DNA of 64,000 nucleotides from contig NC_052617.1 in the NCBI RefSeq assembly GCF_016545825.1, positions 57,244,472 to 57,308,471 on the forward strand, written 5' to 3'. This stretch comes from Eucalyptus grandis. Lineage: Eukaryota > Streptophyta > Magnoliopsida > Myrtales > Myrtaceae. Both the position numbers and the translations under genes were made by a program. Below, piece by piece: positions 26,421 to 38,520 of the stretch (positions are counted from its first letter, which is position 1; every line of letters starts with the position of its first letter). The notes beneath the pieces were generated by a model, which was not told where the DNA came from, made no database searches, and saw only the letters and a list, made by a program, of their open reading frames with translations.

Positions 26421-29109
26421 ATGGGAAAGGGACGAGCACCATGTTGCGACAAGAACAAAGTGAAGAGAGGTCCATGGAGTCCAGCCGAGGACGCGAGGCT
26501 CATCTCTTTCATCCAGAAGTATGGCCATGAAAACTGGCGTGCTCTTCCTAAACAAGCAGGTTGACTCTCTCTCTCCCTCTCTCCTCTCTCTCTCTCACTA
26601 AGCAACATAATAATTTGTCTTTGTTTTTATGTTAATGATGGATTTTGCCGAGAATAGCTTCCCAGTTTCAAATCATTGCTCAGCCACAATGATGTAATCA
26701 AATTCTGAGTTTTTTCGATTAATTAGATTTCCATTTATTGAAGTTTTTTTTTCCATAACAATACAAGGTCTCTTTAATTTCGGGATATTATCTAAAGAAA
26801 TTATCATTTTGGGTGTTACTAGTCTCATTAAAACAGCCTGAGTCTATAACCAGCTGTAGGATTGAACATTTGAAGTTTCGCATGATCAGCGTGTCACCCG
26901 AGGAAGGCTGGTTTGAGACGCATCTGCCAACTTAAGGTTTCATCTTTGTGGGTCCATCTTTTACTCTCTTTTTAAAGACTAATCAACTATATACAAACCG
27001 TTCAACCAAAAAAAAATTAGAAAAGAAAAATGGGGGGTTTTTTTTATTGGGCCTGATTCCTCCCAACGCAAGTCTTTGAAATTTGATACCCACGTTATTG
27101 AAATTAAAAAGAATAAGAAGAAGAAGAGACCTGTTTATGAGTGTTATCTATTGTTGGAGAACCTCAATCCTCTGGCGCTGCCCTGCATATATGAGAGGAG
27201 TTCGAGACTGTACATGCAGGGGAAGCCATGCAGTTCTTTTAAGGACCCCTTGCCCCCCGTGCAATTCGCACCAGTTCTCCAGGCTTCTTCTTCCCATCAA
27301 GAGTCTTCCAGATTCTTCAGAAATTTGTGTTGTTAGCTCAGAGTATAGCATCTTCTCTTATCACAATTCTTTTCTTTGTTTCTTTCTTCTTCTTCTTTTT
27401 CCTTTTTTTTAAGGGGTGGTGGGGAGTCTATTTTTGCTACATCGGATGGAATGGTACTCGCACATCAGGATGAGATTAGCAAAGATTATTCAGGAACCGA
27501 CAAACGCTTATCATCAGCTGACAATAGGTGTCTTTATTACATTGGTCTTCCCACTTGGTCTTTAGTTTTATGGGGAAATTAGCAAATGGTCCTTTGCTTA
27601 CCTACCTAAGTACCGCAGATTCATTTAGTAACCGGGATTTTTTTTCCTTAAGTAGAATAGCAGTTCTCCAAAAAATTAAAAAGGGGGAAGAACAGTGTTA
27701 ACTTTGAATAGAATGAACCTTCATGTACTTCGCCAATTGCTATCAGGATATGACTTAGTACCATAAACAACGGGGGCGTTCTAGAATCGCTTTGAAAAGC
27801 ATGCCCTGCGTTATCGCTATAAAGAAAATGTACTCGTTTTTGAAATGTTGGCGTGAACGAAGAGTAAAGGTGATGCAATATAATAAGCTTAAAAGATTTG
27901 ATATGAGGAAAATTAACCAGCCATTTTATCTCCCTATGACCGCAACAAGCCATTGCGGATGTTAAACTAGTTTCCTGAGATGTATTTTACGTGTCATGAA
28001 AGTTTATAGAGATATACTGTAGAGACGGTAAGAGTGTTCAAGCCAACTTAAATTTGTCTCGTTTTGAGACATAATTTCTTATGTTGGATGTATCAGGACT
28101 GATGCGATGCGGGAAAAGTTGTCGACTGAGGTGGATTAACTACTTGCGGCCGGACGTGAAGCGTGGGAACTTCACCAAAGAGGAAGAGGACACCATCCTT
28201 CAATTACACCACTTAATGGGAAACAAGTAATCATCAAATTATGCATTTATAATCTCATTAATAATTAGATTAGGTACAGCTTAATTTTTTTGATGTATAA
28301 TCTCATTTGTGAATGATTGATTGGGCAGATGGTCTAAAATTGCGTCACATTTGCCTGGAAGGACTGACAATGAGATCAAGAATGTGTGGAACACTCATTT
28401 GAAGAAGCGTTTGGCCAGTAAGGGCCTTGGCCAGTCGAAGCACGAATCCTCCATTAGCTCCTCGTCCTCGTATTCCTCTGCGTCTTCGCTCGTGTCCGGT
28501 GCCTCGGCTGAGAGGGATGCGCAGGTGGACCTTGAACGTTCGACGGGTCAAGGTCCTCTGGATGAGAAATCTTGTGGTCAGGAAGGCATGGTGCCCCTGC
28601 CTCTCCCCAATGAAGCTGAAGAAGTCCAAGAGAAATCAGCCAAACGTATGCCTGATAACAAGGACTCGAAAGATCGGTCGTCGACCTTTTCTGGCTCCAA
28701 TGAACCGGCTCATCTGAAGGACTCTGAAGAGCAGATGGATTCATTCTTCAGCTTCAGCAGCCCTTATGATGCGCGCAGCGCATTGGAGCCAGAGGAAGTG
28801 AACAAACCGGATACTAACAGTAATGGGTTGGGCAACTTCATGATCGACATCCCATTCGAGTGCGATGTTGAATTTTGGAACATGTTAGATAGCTTGGAAC
28901 CGTTCTCAGTCCACAAAGCCGACGTCGGACAGGACGGCCTGAGGCCTGGAGAAAGGCTTCCTGCGGAGGGCGAGGACCTGAGTTGGTTGCGGTACTTGGA
29001 GGACGAGCTCGGGCTCGAGGCAACAAAGGAAAGAGGAGACCAAGACAATTCAAGAACCAGCTCTATCACCACAGGGCCATCGGAAATTAAGGCATGGGGT
29101 CAAGGTTAG
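26421..29109 (+). CDS. R2R3-MYB transcription factor, subgroup 3-like (MYB58/63/72 type)
   Basis: Three coding exons, 26421-26559, 28097-28226 and 28329-29109, encode 349 residues; phases close and the introns are GT-AG. The protein starts [20 protein letters not shown]2 spans about residues 14-64 with its three Trp. R3 spans about 67-115; its first position is Phe (GNFTKEEED), normal for plant R3, followed by NKWSKIA and [15 protein letters not shown]. The two introns sit at the standard R2R3-MYB positions. The bHLH-contact signature of R3 is absent, so a WD40-bHLH partner is not expected. The acidic C-terminus holds a Ser-rich linker and [11 protein letters not shown], a likely activation segment. 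The N-terminus resembles MYB58/63/72, which control lignin/phenylpropanoid genes or root iron and biotic responses. The subgroup is my judgement from the MYB domain. Intron 1 is long (1537 bp). Related promoter blocks upstream show a history of tandem duplication. Confidence 0.93.
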
Positions 29110-29835
29110 GAATAGAATTTGGAAGCAGCAGCAAAAGCGACGCTTTCGGTGTCAACAATTTGACCTCGGTCAAATGCGCAGCTAGGACACACAGTGTTTA
29201 GATCCGTGTCCTTTTCAAAAGTTGGTGGAGAGCAGCGAGGTCAACAATTTGACAAAACGCTATCTACTCTGCTATTCAAAATATTGATGTGTAAAGGCTT
29301 TGTCTTTGTCTTCCGGCTTGTAGAGCCTGATTTACATGTTCAACGAGAAGCATGTTGCAGTTGCTCCATCACCTAACTCATTTAATCATTATTAGTCCTG
29401 TCCCATCGCTGGTTGGTGAGAAACTCCTCGTGTTCCCACCTTTTTGAAACTTGCCTTGGCCAAAATGGAATTAAAAGAAGGAAGCGCTGCCTCCGATTTT
29501 TTCTGGTCGAGAGTCATCGTGACGAAGCACTAATTCAGTCGCGACTTTTAGTGACGGATCGATGGCACGGAAAATTCAGAGATGGCTGCTCGAACGCGCT
29601 CGCGCATTCATGCATCCAGAGTCGAGTGAGAAAAAAGAGGGGAGGAAATGGAGGGAACCGGATCGGGTCGCTCCCCGACCTCATTCAAAGTCAGGAGTAC
29701 AAAAATTCAGAATTTTCGCATGCATGTAGGACGAGCACGAGAACGGAGACTCGGTATGGTTGAAATGGTTGACATCATTCGAAAAAAATTTATGACATGG
29801 TGAAGGCGAATGTATAACATATCATTCCTCTTGGT
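29110..29835. other. 3' flank of the MYB gene, no other gene
   Basis: Probably 3' UTR at first. The open frame at 29413-29763 has no recognisable domain. Confidence 0.45.
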
Positions 29836-31310
29836 CCTTAGAAATCAAATGGAGAAAATAGTCCAAAAAGTTATAAACCTATTGCATTTTTGTTAATTGA
29901 GGCATAGATGTTTTAAGGGAAAATTCCAAACAATGACCCGAAATTGACCAATTTTCTCAAATAATGACCCGAAATAAACTTTGTATCGATTAAGACCTAA
30001 AGTGGACCTATTGTCTCAAATAAGGACCTGAAGTGGTTGAATCGATTCCAAATAAGAACATGGGCTTGCTGGTCAGCCAAATATTCACATTTCCGACCAT
30101 CGGAGTTTGGGCAATTTTGTCCAAAAAAAATATAGGGAAAATTAACAAATCCTAAAACAGAAAAAAAAAAAAATACCCTAGGTTTTCTACGGCCTCCCCG
30201 TTCCTTGTACCCATCCTATGCAAAGTCAAAGACCGAAGTTCTCCCCATTTCTTGTATTCCTCCACAAAGTCAAAGACCCAAATTATCTGTTGGTTGAGAC
30301 ACGAATTCAAAAACAAGAAGAAAACCATATGTTTGTTTGTTTGTTTGCAGAGACCCAAATTCTCCGCCAGACAAGTAAGGCGAGGAGCGACAAGAATCAA
30401 GTCATGACGATCATTGGGCAGTGAGAAAACATAAACATCTAAATTAATAACCTAAACTTAATTAATTTAGAATTTTCCCTTTTTTTTCCAATCACAAATT
30501 TCTGACAAAATTGCCCCTATTTTAATCGCCGAAAAATGTCTGTAGGTGAACTAAGGTCCTCAATAGAGATTAACTAGATTACTTCAGGTCCTTATTTGAC
30601 ACAAAATTTACTTTGGGATCTTATTTGAAATAATGAGTCCACTTCGGGTTCTTATATGACATAGAGTTCACTTTAGGTCCTTATTTGAGAAAATAAATTC
30701 ATTTCGGGTTTTTATTTGAAATTTTCCCATGTTTTAATTTTGTTAATTGAGTCCATCCGGTCAATCTTGACAAAGAATTGCCAATGTAGACATTGGCCAT
30801 TTTACATGGCATGAATGGCGTATTATAATTTTAATTTAATTTTTTAAATTTGCATTACTTTTTCTTTTATTTCTTTTTCCCCCTTCATTTCTTCCTCCTC
30901 TAATCGGTTGCCAACCTTGATGACTGGCCAAACGAGAGAGTTGGTGAGTTCAAGCCTCGTCATTGCTGGGCAAGGTTGAGCCTTATCGGGAAGGTTCACC
31001 TTGGCCTATGGCGAGGGGGGGCAAACTTTGTGACCTCACCGGCTCTCACCTCTAGCCAATCACCGAGGCTTGGGTCTAGCTAGAGATGGAAGAAGAGAAA
31101 GAAAAACGAAAGAAAGAAAATAAAATAAAAGAAGATAAAAAATTAATGAAATTCAAAAAAAAAATATTTAAATATTATTAAAAATCGTACACATTGATGA
31201 TGGATGCACTACGTAGTAGGTTCGGTGTCCACTTTAGCAATTTTCAAACAAAATTAGCTTAATGGACTAAATTGGCAAAATATTAAAAAGGTTCAAAATA
31301 GGAATTCCCC
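29835..31310. mobile_element. Older MITE interrupted by a MULE (approximate ends)
   Basis: The flanks of the MULE at 29917-30728 rejoin into one block: TTTTGTTAATTGAG occurs on both sides. Left of it is AAAATAGTCCAAAAAGT, and near 31290 inverted relatives of these phrases appear (AAATTGGCAAAATATTAAAAAG). A GC-richer core lies at 30895-31085. No clean target duplication was found, so the ends are approximate. Confidence 0.4.
29917..30728. mobile_element. Mutator-like element with possible captured sequence
   Basis: The ends GGGAAAATTCCAAACAATG and, reversed, GGGAAAATTTCAAATAAAA continue as about 60 bp of imperfect inverted repeat containing TTTTCTCAAATAA on both sides. A perfect 9-bp duplication, ATGTTTTAA, flanks it (29908-29916 and 30729-30737). 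The inner 30180-30425 differs from the arms: it is not inverted and contains a diverged tandem unit (CCTTGTACCC...AAAGTCAAAGACC). It could be captured host DNA, as in Pack-MULEs, but its source is unknown. Confidence 0.9.
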
Positions 31311-31479
31311 TTAGGAAAATGTGAAAAAGATACTTATTCTATATATGCAAAAATTGGATCCAAAATAGAAAACCCCCTTTAGGAAACCTCTTCAAATTAA
31401 AAAAGCCTACTTAAATTAGGAAAGTTTCTTTTTTCGGGCTCAACTTCAAGATATATTTTCAATATTTTTCACCTTGACT

Positions 31480-33467
31480 CGACATTGAGCCAAGTTACAA
31501 TTGCTTCATGGGATCCGAACTTTGTTGCTATTCTCCTACAGCTCCGTATGGGCTCAATCACCACATATCTTCCAAATCTAAGCATTGCTTGAACTTTTTC
31601 ATATCCATGGATCTCATTAGAACACCGACTACACTCTCATCTTTAGGATTTTCTATCACAACTTCTTCAATCATAGATAAAACAAAATCATAATTGCATC
31701 CATAATATATATGAGGTTCGAACACATTTTGTTTAACTCAATAGTTCTAACGAATGTTGGCTCTGTAGACTTTGTCTCGCTACAAGCATCTTCTCTAATT
31801 ATCAAAATAGATTACACTTTCTGCTTATTACTCAAGTTTCAGCATCAAACGTATTTAGTTCTTTAGCCACATAACCATACAATAAATTCTTTTTACTCAT
31901 AATTTTCAGGCTTCTCTTGTCAATGTGCCCAAATGCATATGACACTATTCAAACCCTCCAACATATGTATATAACGTCTCAATGGTGAAATCCATCATTA
32001 TCTCACATTGAAGTTCACATAGGCCAATGTGCTCATCACCAAGGCACCTTGAGCAACCTTCAGAATTCCACCTTCTAAGGTATATCAACGCCTAGTTGAA
32101 TCTAAGATACTTAAGGAAATCTAAGGCACTTGAGGAAATAAGGTTCATCAGTTTTGGAACATGTCACATGTTTCGCAACTGCACCTTATTATTAATATCT
32201 ATGTATTGATAAGTAGTAAATCAATTCCTATTTGATGAAGTATGAAACGAACAATCAAAATCCATAATCCATCTGTTAATGATGAATACATATATGACGT
32301 AATTAACACTATCCGAATTATTATCACCTATTGCAGCAATTTCATAAGTAGACTCAACTCTAATTCCCCAACCCTCCTTGTTATTTAACTTTAGGCAATT
32401 CCTTTTAAAATGTCCCCTCTTGCCACAACTCTAGCATACAGTAATGCCAATCTTAGACTGACTAGGACTATTGAGGTTTATATTACTTGTGCTGACGTGA
32501 GTATTAATTCTTTCTCTACTTTCACTTACTAAAGTAGTAGACAAAGGTTCATCAAATCTCCCTTGCGAATGTTTTCACTCAAAATTAAACCATGAACCCC
32601 ATCAAACATTGTTAACCTAGAGGAATTACTAATAACATTAACAGTAATATTCAAACTATCAAGCAATGATAATAATATGATCAATGCACATATCTCATAT
32701 TCAAAGTCAATCTCAATTAGACTCAATTGACTTACGACTACATCAAATTCATAGATATACTCAATCATTGACACTTGCCAAACATTTAGATGTAACATTA
32801 AACCTTGTTGATCCCACGTGGCTTCTTGTACATTATCGATAGGGCATTCATCAGTCTCACAGTAGTCTTTTCTTTCAAGATATTAAAAGCAAGTTATGAA
32901 ACAAAGTCAGTTGAGTAACATCTAATGCTAGTCTATCCAGCACATTCCAATAAGATTCCTTGATTAAATCCGGTTTCTCTCCATATAAAGGTAAGTAAAG
33001 ATTTCTCTAATAAAAATAATCATTAATCTGCATCTTCCAAAAACCAAAATCATTTCCATCAAATTTATTGATTTTCACTTAACCTTCTTCTGTCGCCTTT
33101 CATTTGCTTCAACTCAACCAAGTTTGGCTCTAATACCGGTTATTGCGGATACATGCAATTTTACAACATAATAGACGAAATCAAGAAAATAAATCTAATA
33201 CTAGATTTAGGTAATTTGATTAGTGTGACTTATGTCCACAGGAAGAGTAATAAAAAATTCAATTATAGACCAAGCGACACGATGGAAATTACAACCACAC
33301 TTAAGTCATTCAAATACTTTCCCAACAATCCAATTACACCCAATGATATACATGTAAAATTCATAACAAAGGAGAATGAAGATCTTTAAGAGTATGCATC
33401 GCCACGTGGTTAGGTGAAGCACGGGCCGTGTAACTAGCCACAATTACATCGGGTCAATGTATCCGCA
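31480..33467 (-). pseudogene. Decayed Ty1-copia relic (gag, protease, pre-integrase, 5' LTR)
   Basis: On the minus strand, from right to left: a putative 5' LTR (33144-33467, starting TGCGGATACA and ending TGTATCCGCA), then a primer site relic at 33127-33137 (GCTCTAATACC, near the complement of the tRNA-iMet site). Next are gag remnants at 32529-32798, a zinc knuckle at about 32400-32460 (CGKRGHFKRNCL with a stop inside), a protease relic near 32250 (WIMDFDCSFH, with the catalytic D-S/T-G altered) and pre-integrase debris to about 31850. Many stops and frameshifts are present, and reverse transcriptase, RNase H and the 3' LTR were not found. This family differs from the intact-structure element to its right. 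Confidence 0.7.
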
Positions 33468-33620
33468 TTTATTAGTAGGAGATGTGATTTCAAGCGTCCA
33501 ACATTTTAATCTCTGATTTTGCTAACTGTACTCGCATAAGGATAGATATTGACCCTCTTGAAGTGCAGAGTAAGGATCAAGCAGTCGCCAGGGTCGAATG
33601 GAGACGGCCGAACATTAACT

Positions 33621-34060
33621 TGTTAGATAATTCATATAATTCTTTGATGCGAAAATTCAAAATAAACCAATGATCTTTTGATCTTCATGATTTTCACAAT
33701 TAGATGAAGACATACCTTTCTCCATAACGTTGCACTTGATGATGATCGTTGTAGAAAACCGAAGAACTCGAACCAAATGAAGAAATCCGATTTCTCTCCC
33801 TTAACCCACTAAACCTTAATGTATTCAATTGATGGAGGAGAGAATACCAAATTCCTCTTTGTTATTATTGTTCGTATGTGGGTGGAGAGAGGACCGGACT
33901 CTATTTATACGTTTATTGAAAATGCGCCTTCCATCAAAGCGATATACCCTTTCGATTTATTAGAGTCGTACCTTCTCGTAACCAATAATTATTTATAGCA
34001 TTTCAATAATTATTAAACCATATAATAAATCACATAATATGGGCCACAATAATTCTTACA
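33621..34060 (-). repeat. 3' LTR of the copia element
   Basis: 440 bp, starting TGTTAGATAATTC and ending ATTCTTACA on the plus strand. On the element's own strand it holds a TATAAATAG promoter motif near 33900-33908. Confidence 0.97.
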
Positions 34061-34071
34061 TTCTCCCACTT
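34061..34071 (-). other. Polypurine tract of the copia element
   Basis: On the minus strand AAGTGGGAGAA directly abuts the 3' LTR, the expected plus-strand primer of plant copia elements. Confidence 0.9.
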
Positions 34072-34443
34072 GGCCCATATGATGTTCCTTTCATGGTTTA
34101 ATAAAGACTGTAATGTGCACAATAAAATTATGCTATAAAATTTCATTAAATTGGCAATCGCATAATAATCACAATTAAGTAAAGAAAACTAATGCAAGTC
34201 ATAGCGGTTATATGTCATTAATCGACATAGTCCCTTCTATGTACTACAACTATAGCACTTTACTTAACATAATCCATAAATGAGAAGTACAGTAATAGTC
34301 CAACTATAATGTTTCTTTAGAAACTAGCTTAACATTCATCTATTTCCATAATGTATACTAAATAGAAAACATGAAATATCATAAACATGTAAGTGAGCTC
34401 AAAGTGTCAAATACATAAACTTAATACAATCATAATACAAACA

Positions 34444-37400
34444 TTAATGACGTCCAATAATGCCTATCCTTTCAACATGATCATTAAATGTTTTGGGCGG
34501 CAGTCCTTTTGTTAAGGGATCTGCTATCATAAGATTGGTGCTAATGTGCTCAATTGACACTCTTTGTTTCTGAACTTCTTCTTTGACAGACAAGTATTTG
34601 ATCTTCATATACTTAGCACCCTTATAATACTTGTCGTTCTTAGAGAAGAAAACTGCTGCAGAGTTATCACAATAGATTTTCAGCGGCTTGGCAAAACTAT
34701 CGACGATCACAAGCCCTGAAATAAAATTCCGCAGCCATAATCCATGAATTGTGGCCTCAAAGCATGCCACAAATTCAGCTTCCATAGTCGATGCAGCAAT
34801 AACCGATCGCTTCGCACTCTTCCGTGAAATTGCTCCTCCGGCCCAAATTTAAGAAACAAGTAACTAAATGTTGATTTTCTTGTATCGACACATCCGGCTA
34901 AGTCTAAATCTGAATATCCAATCACCTCGAGATGATCAGATCTTTTATAAGTGAGCATATGATTCTTCGTTCCTTGCAAGTATCTAAGAACTTTCTTTGC
35001 AGTTTTCCAATGATCCATTCTAGGATTACTTTGATACCTTGACAAAGATTCCGACAAAGAAACTCGATGTCTGCAGTCGGTGCAAGTTTGTGCATACATT
35101 AAGCTCCTCACAATAGATGCATAAGGAATATTTCTCATTTGTTCTCGTTCCAATTCACTTTTCGGACATTGCATAAGGCTAAATTTATCACCTTTCTGAA
35201 TTGGAACTATTCCTGCTGAACATTTACTCATATTAAATCTCTCTAAAATTTTCTCAATGTAGGCTTTCTGAGACAATTCTAATAATCATTGTGATCTATC
35301 ACGGAATATTTCTATTCCTATCACATATGTTGCCTCTCCCATATCCTTCATTTCAAAATTCTTAGAGAGAAATTTCTTGGTTTCATGTAACAAACCAAGA
35401 TCATTAGCAGCAAGCAAAATATTATCAACATACAGAACTAGAAAAATAAACTTACTCCCACTAATCTTCATATATATACACTGATCAACGATGTTTTCCC
35501 TAAATCCAAATGAAGTTATGGTATCGTTAAACTTAAAATACCATTGTCGGGAAGCTTCTTTAAGTCCATATATTGACTTTTTTAATTTACATACCATGTG
35601 TTCATTTCCTTTAATTGAAAAGCCTTCGGGTTGGTCCATATAAACCCCTTCCTCTAAATTCCCATTAAGAAATGCGGTTTTTACATCCATTTGGTGTAAC
35701 TCTAAGTCATAATGAGCCACCAAAGCCATAATAATTCTAAGTGAGTCAGTTTTAGAGACTGGTGAAAATGTCTCTTTATAGTCAATGCCTTCTTTCTGAG
35801 TAAAACCCTTTGCAACAAGTCTGGCTTTATGTCGTTCAATATTGCCTTTTGAGTCGCGCTTGGTCTTAAAGACCCATTTACACCCGACCTTCTTACATCC
35901 TTTAGGCAATTCAACAATATCACAAACTTGATTTTGATGCATGGATTTTAACTCTTCTTCCATGGCATTAAACCATTCATTAGAATCTTCACATTCCATG
36001 GCTTGGGAAAATGAATTTGGATCATTTCCAATTCCTAAGTCAATTTCTGACTCTTGTAGATAAACCATATAGTTATCAAAAATAGCTGACCTCATTTCTC
36101 TTTGAGATCTCCTTAATGCTATTTCTTGTGACTCGGCCATTGGAGGTTCATTATTGACATCTCCATTATCGAGTGTTTGTTCATTAATTTGTTGTTCTTG
36201 ATTATTATTAGATTGTACTATAATATCAAGAACAACAACTTTAGAAGCTTTGGGTATAGGAACTTCTACTCTTACTTCTTGAATGCAAGCATCACGCATT
36301 CTTTCACTCCCACTGATGTCACAATTCTCAATGAACCTAGCATTTCCAGATTCAACAATTCTTGTACTATGATTAGGACAATAAAATTTATACCCTTTGG
36401 ATTTCTCTGCATAACCAATGAAATAACCACTGGTCGTTTTTTAATCCAATTTCCTTTAATGTGAATTGTGAATTCTTACTTCTGCTTGACAACCCCAAAC
36501 ATACAGGTGTCGTAAACTAGGTTTCATTCCCGTCCACAGTTCAAATGGAATCTTTGGAACTGCCTTACTAGAAACCCTATTTAATAAGTACATAGAAGTC
36601 TTTAAAGTATACATCCACAAAGATAAGGATAAAAATGAATGACTCATCATACTCCTAACAATTTTCATTAAAGTACGGTTACGCCTTTTTGCTACACCAT
36701 TTTGTTGTGGTGTACCTGGCATTGTGTATTGAGCACAAATGTCATGTCTTTCAAGGAATTTAGCAAATGGACCTAGACATTATCCCAATTCATCATACTT
36801 TCCATAATATTCACCGCCTCTATCCGATCTTACTATTTTCACATTTCTATCTAATTGCCTCCCAACCTCTTTAATATACACTTCAAGTGCATTCACTGAT
36901 TGAGACTTATCATGCAATAGATAAATGTAACCATAACGTGAAAAATCATCAATAAAGGTTATGAAATAGCTTTCATTACCAAAAGATGGAATATCGAAAG
37001 GACCACATATGTCAATATGTATAATCTCAAGTAGCTCTTTGCTTCTTGTGGCACCTTTTTTAGTGCGTTGTTTACCTTTAATACAATCAATACACACTCC
37101 AAGGTTAGTAAAATCCAAACTTGGAAGAATTTCATTCTTCACTAATCTTTGCATCATTTCTTTGGATATATGACCCAAACGTTTATGCCACAAGTAGGTA
37201 GAATTTTCATTCACCAAACTTCATTTAGTGCCAACATTATGATACAAGGTCATTAATGTCTCAACAAAAATATTATCAAGTCTAAATTTGTAGAGACCAT
37301 CACATAAAGTTTTAGTTTCAATAAGATTATCACTCTTAAATAGACTGAAAGATTCATATCCAAACTTACAATAAAATCCCGCCACATCAAGTCTTGGCAA

Positions 37401-38520
37401 AGAAACTAAATTGCGAGAAAATGTAGGTACATAAATGGTTCAAAACAAATCCAAATAATGCCCAGTATCTAAGATCAAATGATAAGTGCCAATGCTTTCA
37501 ACTGGAGCTTTGTTTCTGTTCCCTGTAATCACATAACTTTCATTTGGCTTTATAGTTTGGATCGTAAGAAATCCCTACATTGTATTTGACACATGAGTGT
37601 GGCACCAGAATCAATCCACCAAGTATTATGAAAAACTTCAGTAAAGTTTGATTCAAAACATACTAAAGCACAAGGCTTACCTTTCTTTTTGAACCAAGCC
37701 TTACATTTCAGACAATCTTTCTTCAAGTGTCCAATTTTGTTGCAAAAATGACACTTAATAAGATTGTGTTCCATCTTGTGGATTTGAGAAGCCTTTGAAG
37801 AGTCATTTAGGAAGTGTAATCCTTTCTTCTTGCTCCTTCCACATTTCCTCTTGAAATTCTTTCAAACTTCTTGATGACTTGAGAGATGAACAGAATGAGC
37901 TTTTTGATTCTTTATCATTGTTTCCTCTTAAACTAGCATACTGGCCAATTCATTTACATTCCACTTATCCTTTATAGTGTTGTAATTCATTTGAAATGGC
38001 CCATATTGCTCATAAGGCAAGGAATTAAGTATAAATTGTACTAAAAAGTACTCATCCACGTTCATTCCCAAAGTCATTTACTTTGCTGCTAAATTCGTCA
38101 TCTCAAGTATATGCTCATGCATGGTACGTGAACCATCATATTACATTGTGGTTAGTGTGCTCATCAATGTACCAGCAAGTGACTTATCAGCAGTTTGAGA
38201 ACGCTCTTCCACAAACTTCATAAATTCCTTAGCATTGTTAGTCTTGGGAAGAGAAGTCTTTAAGTTGTTTGCAACTGTCATTCACATGAACATTAAGTTC
38301 AGTTTGTTCGATCTTTCCCAAGCTTTATGGAAAGACTTTTCATCATTGCTACTTTCATCAGTAATAGCAGCTGGTTTCTCAACTTGAAGCGCTAAATCAT
38401 GATCCATGACACCTAAGTGAAACTGGACTTGTTCACTCCAATCAGGAAAATTTATTCTATTGAATAAGGGAACAGATGAGGCGTGCGAATGGAGTAAAAC
38501 AGGTACAAATACTGCAAATG
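34444..38520 (-). pseudogene. Copia gag-pol, disrupted
   Basis: Minus strand, in order. Gag lies at about 38520-37790 with several in-frame stops. A zinc knuckle, CHFCNKIGHLKKDC, sits near 37720-37765. The protease motif WWIDSGAT is near 37600. The integrase core spans 37217-36780 (the HLGH-like zinc region, then HIDICGPF and SDRGGEYYG). Its C-terminal part is at 36722-36456, where the catalytic Glu is Lys (NGVAKRRNRTL). Reverse transcriptase is at 36299-35286, with YVDN where YVDD is expected. An in-frame TGA follows at 35286. The RT connection and RNase H run from 35276 to 34444, with a frameshift near 34840. Two catalytic residues are lost by G-to-A changes in the coding sense. The copy cannot make a working polyprotein. 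Confidence 0.93.

Noticed and set aside
27076..27582. Open frames inside MYB intron 1 as a separate gene
   Set aside because: Short, overlapping frames on both strands, no domain; they lie within a normal, though long, intron at the conserved R2R3-MYB position.
29413..29763. 116-codon open frame downstream of the MYB gene
   Set aside because: No recognisable domain, low-complexity basic composition, and probable 3' flank of the MYB gene.
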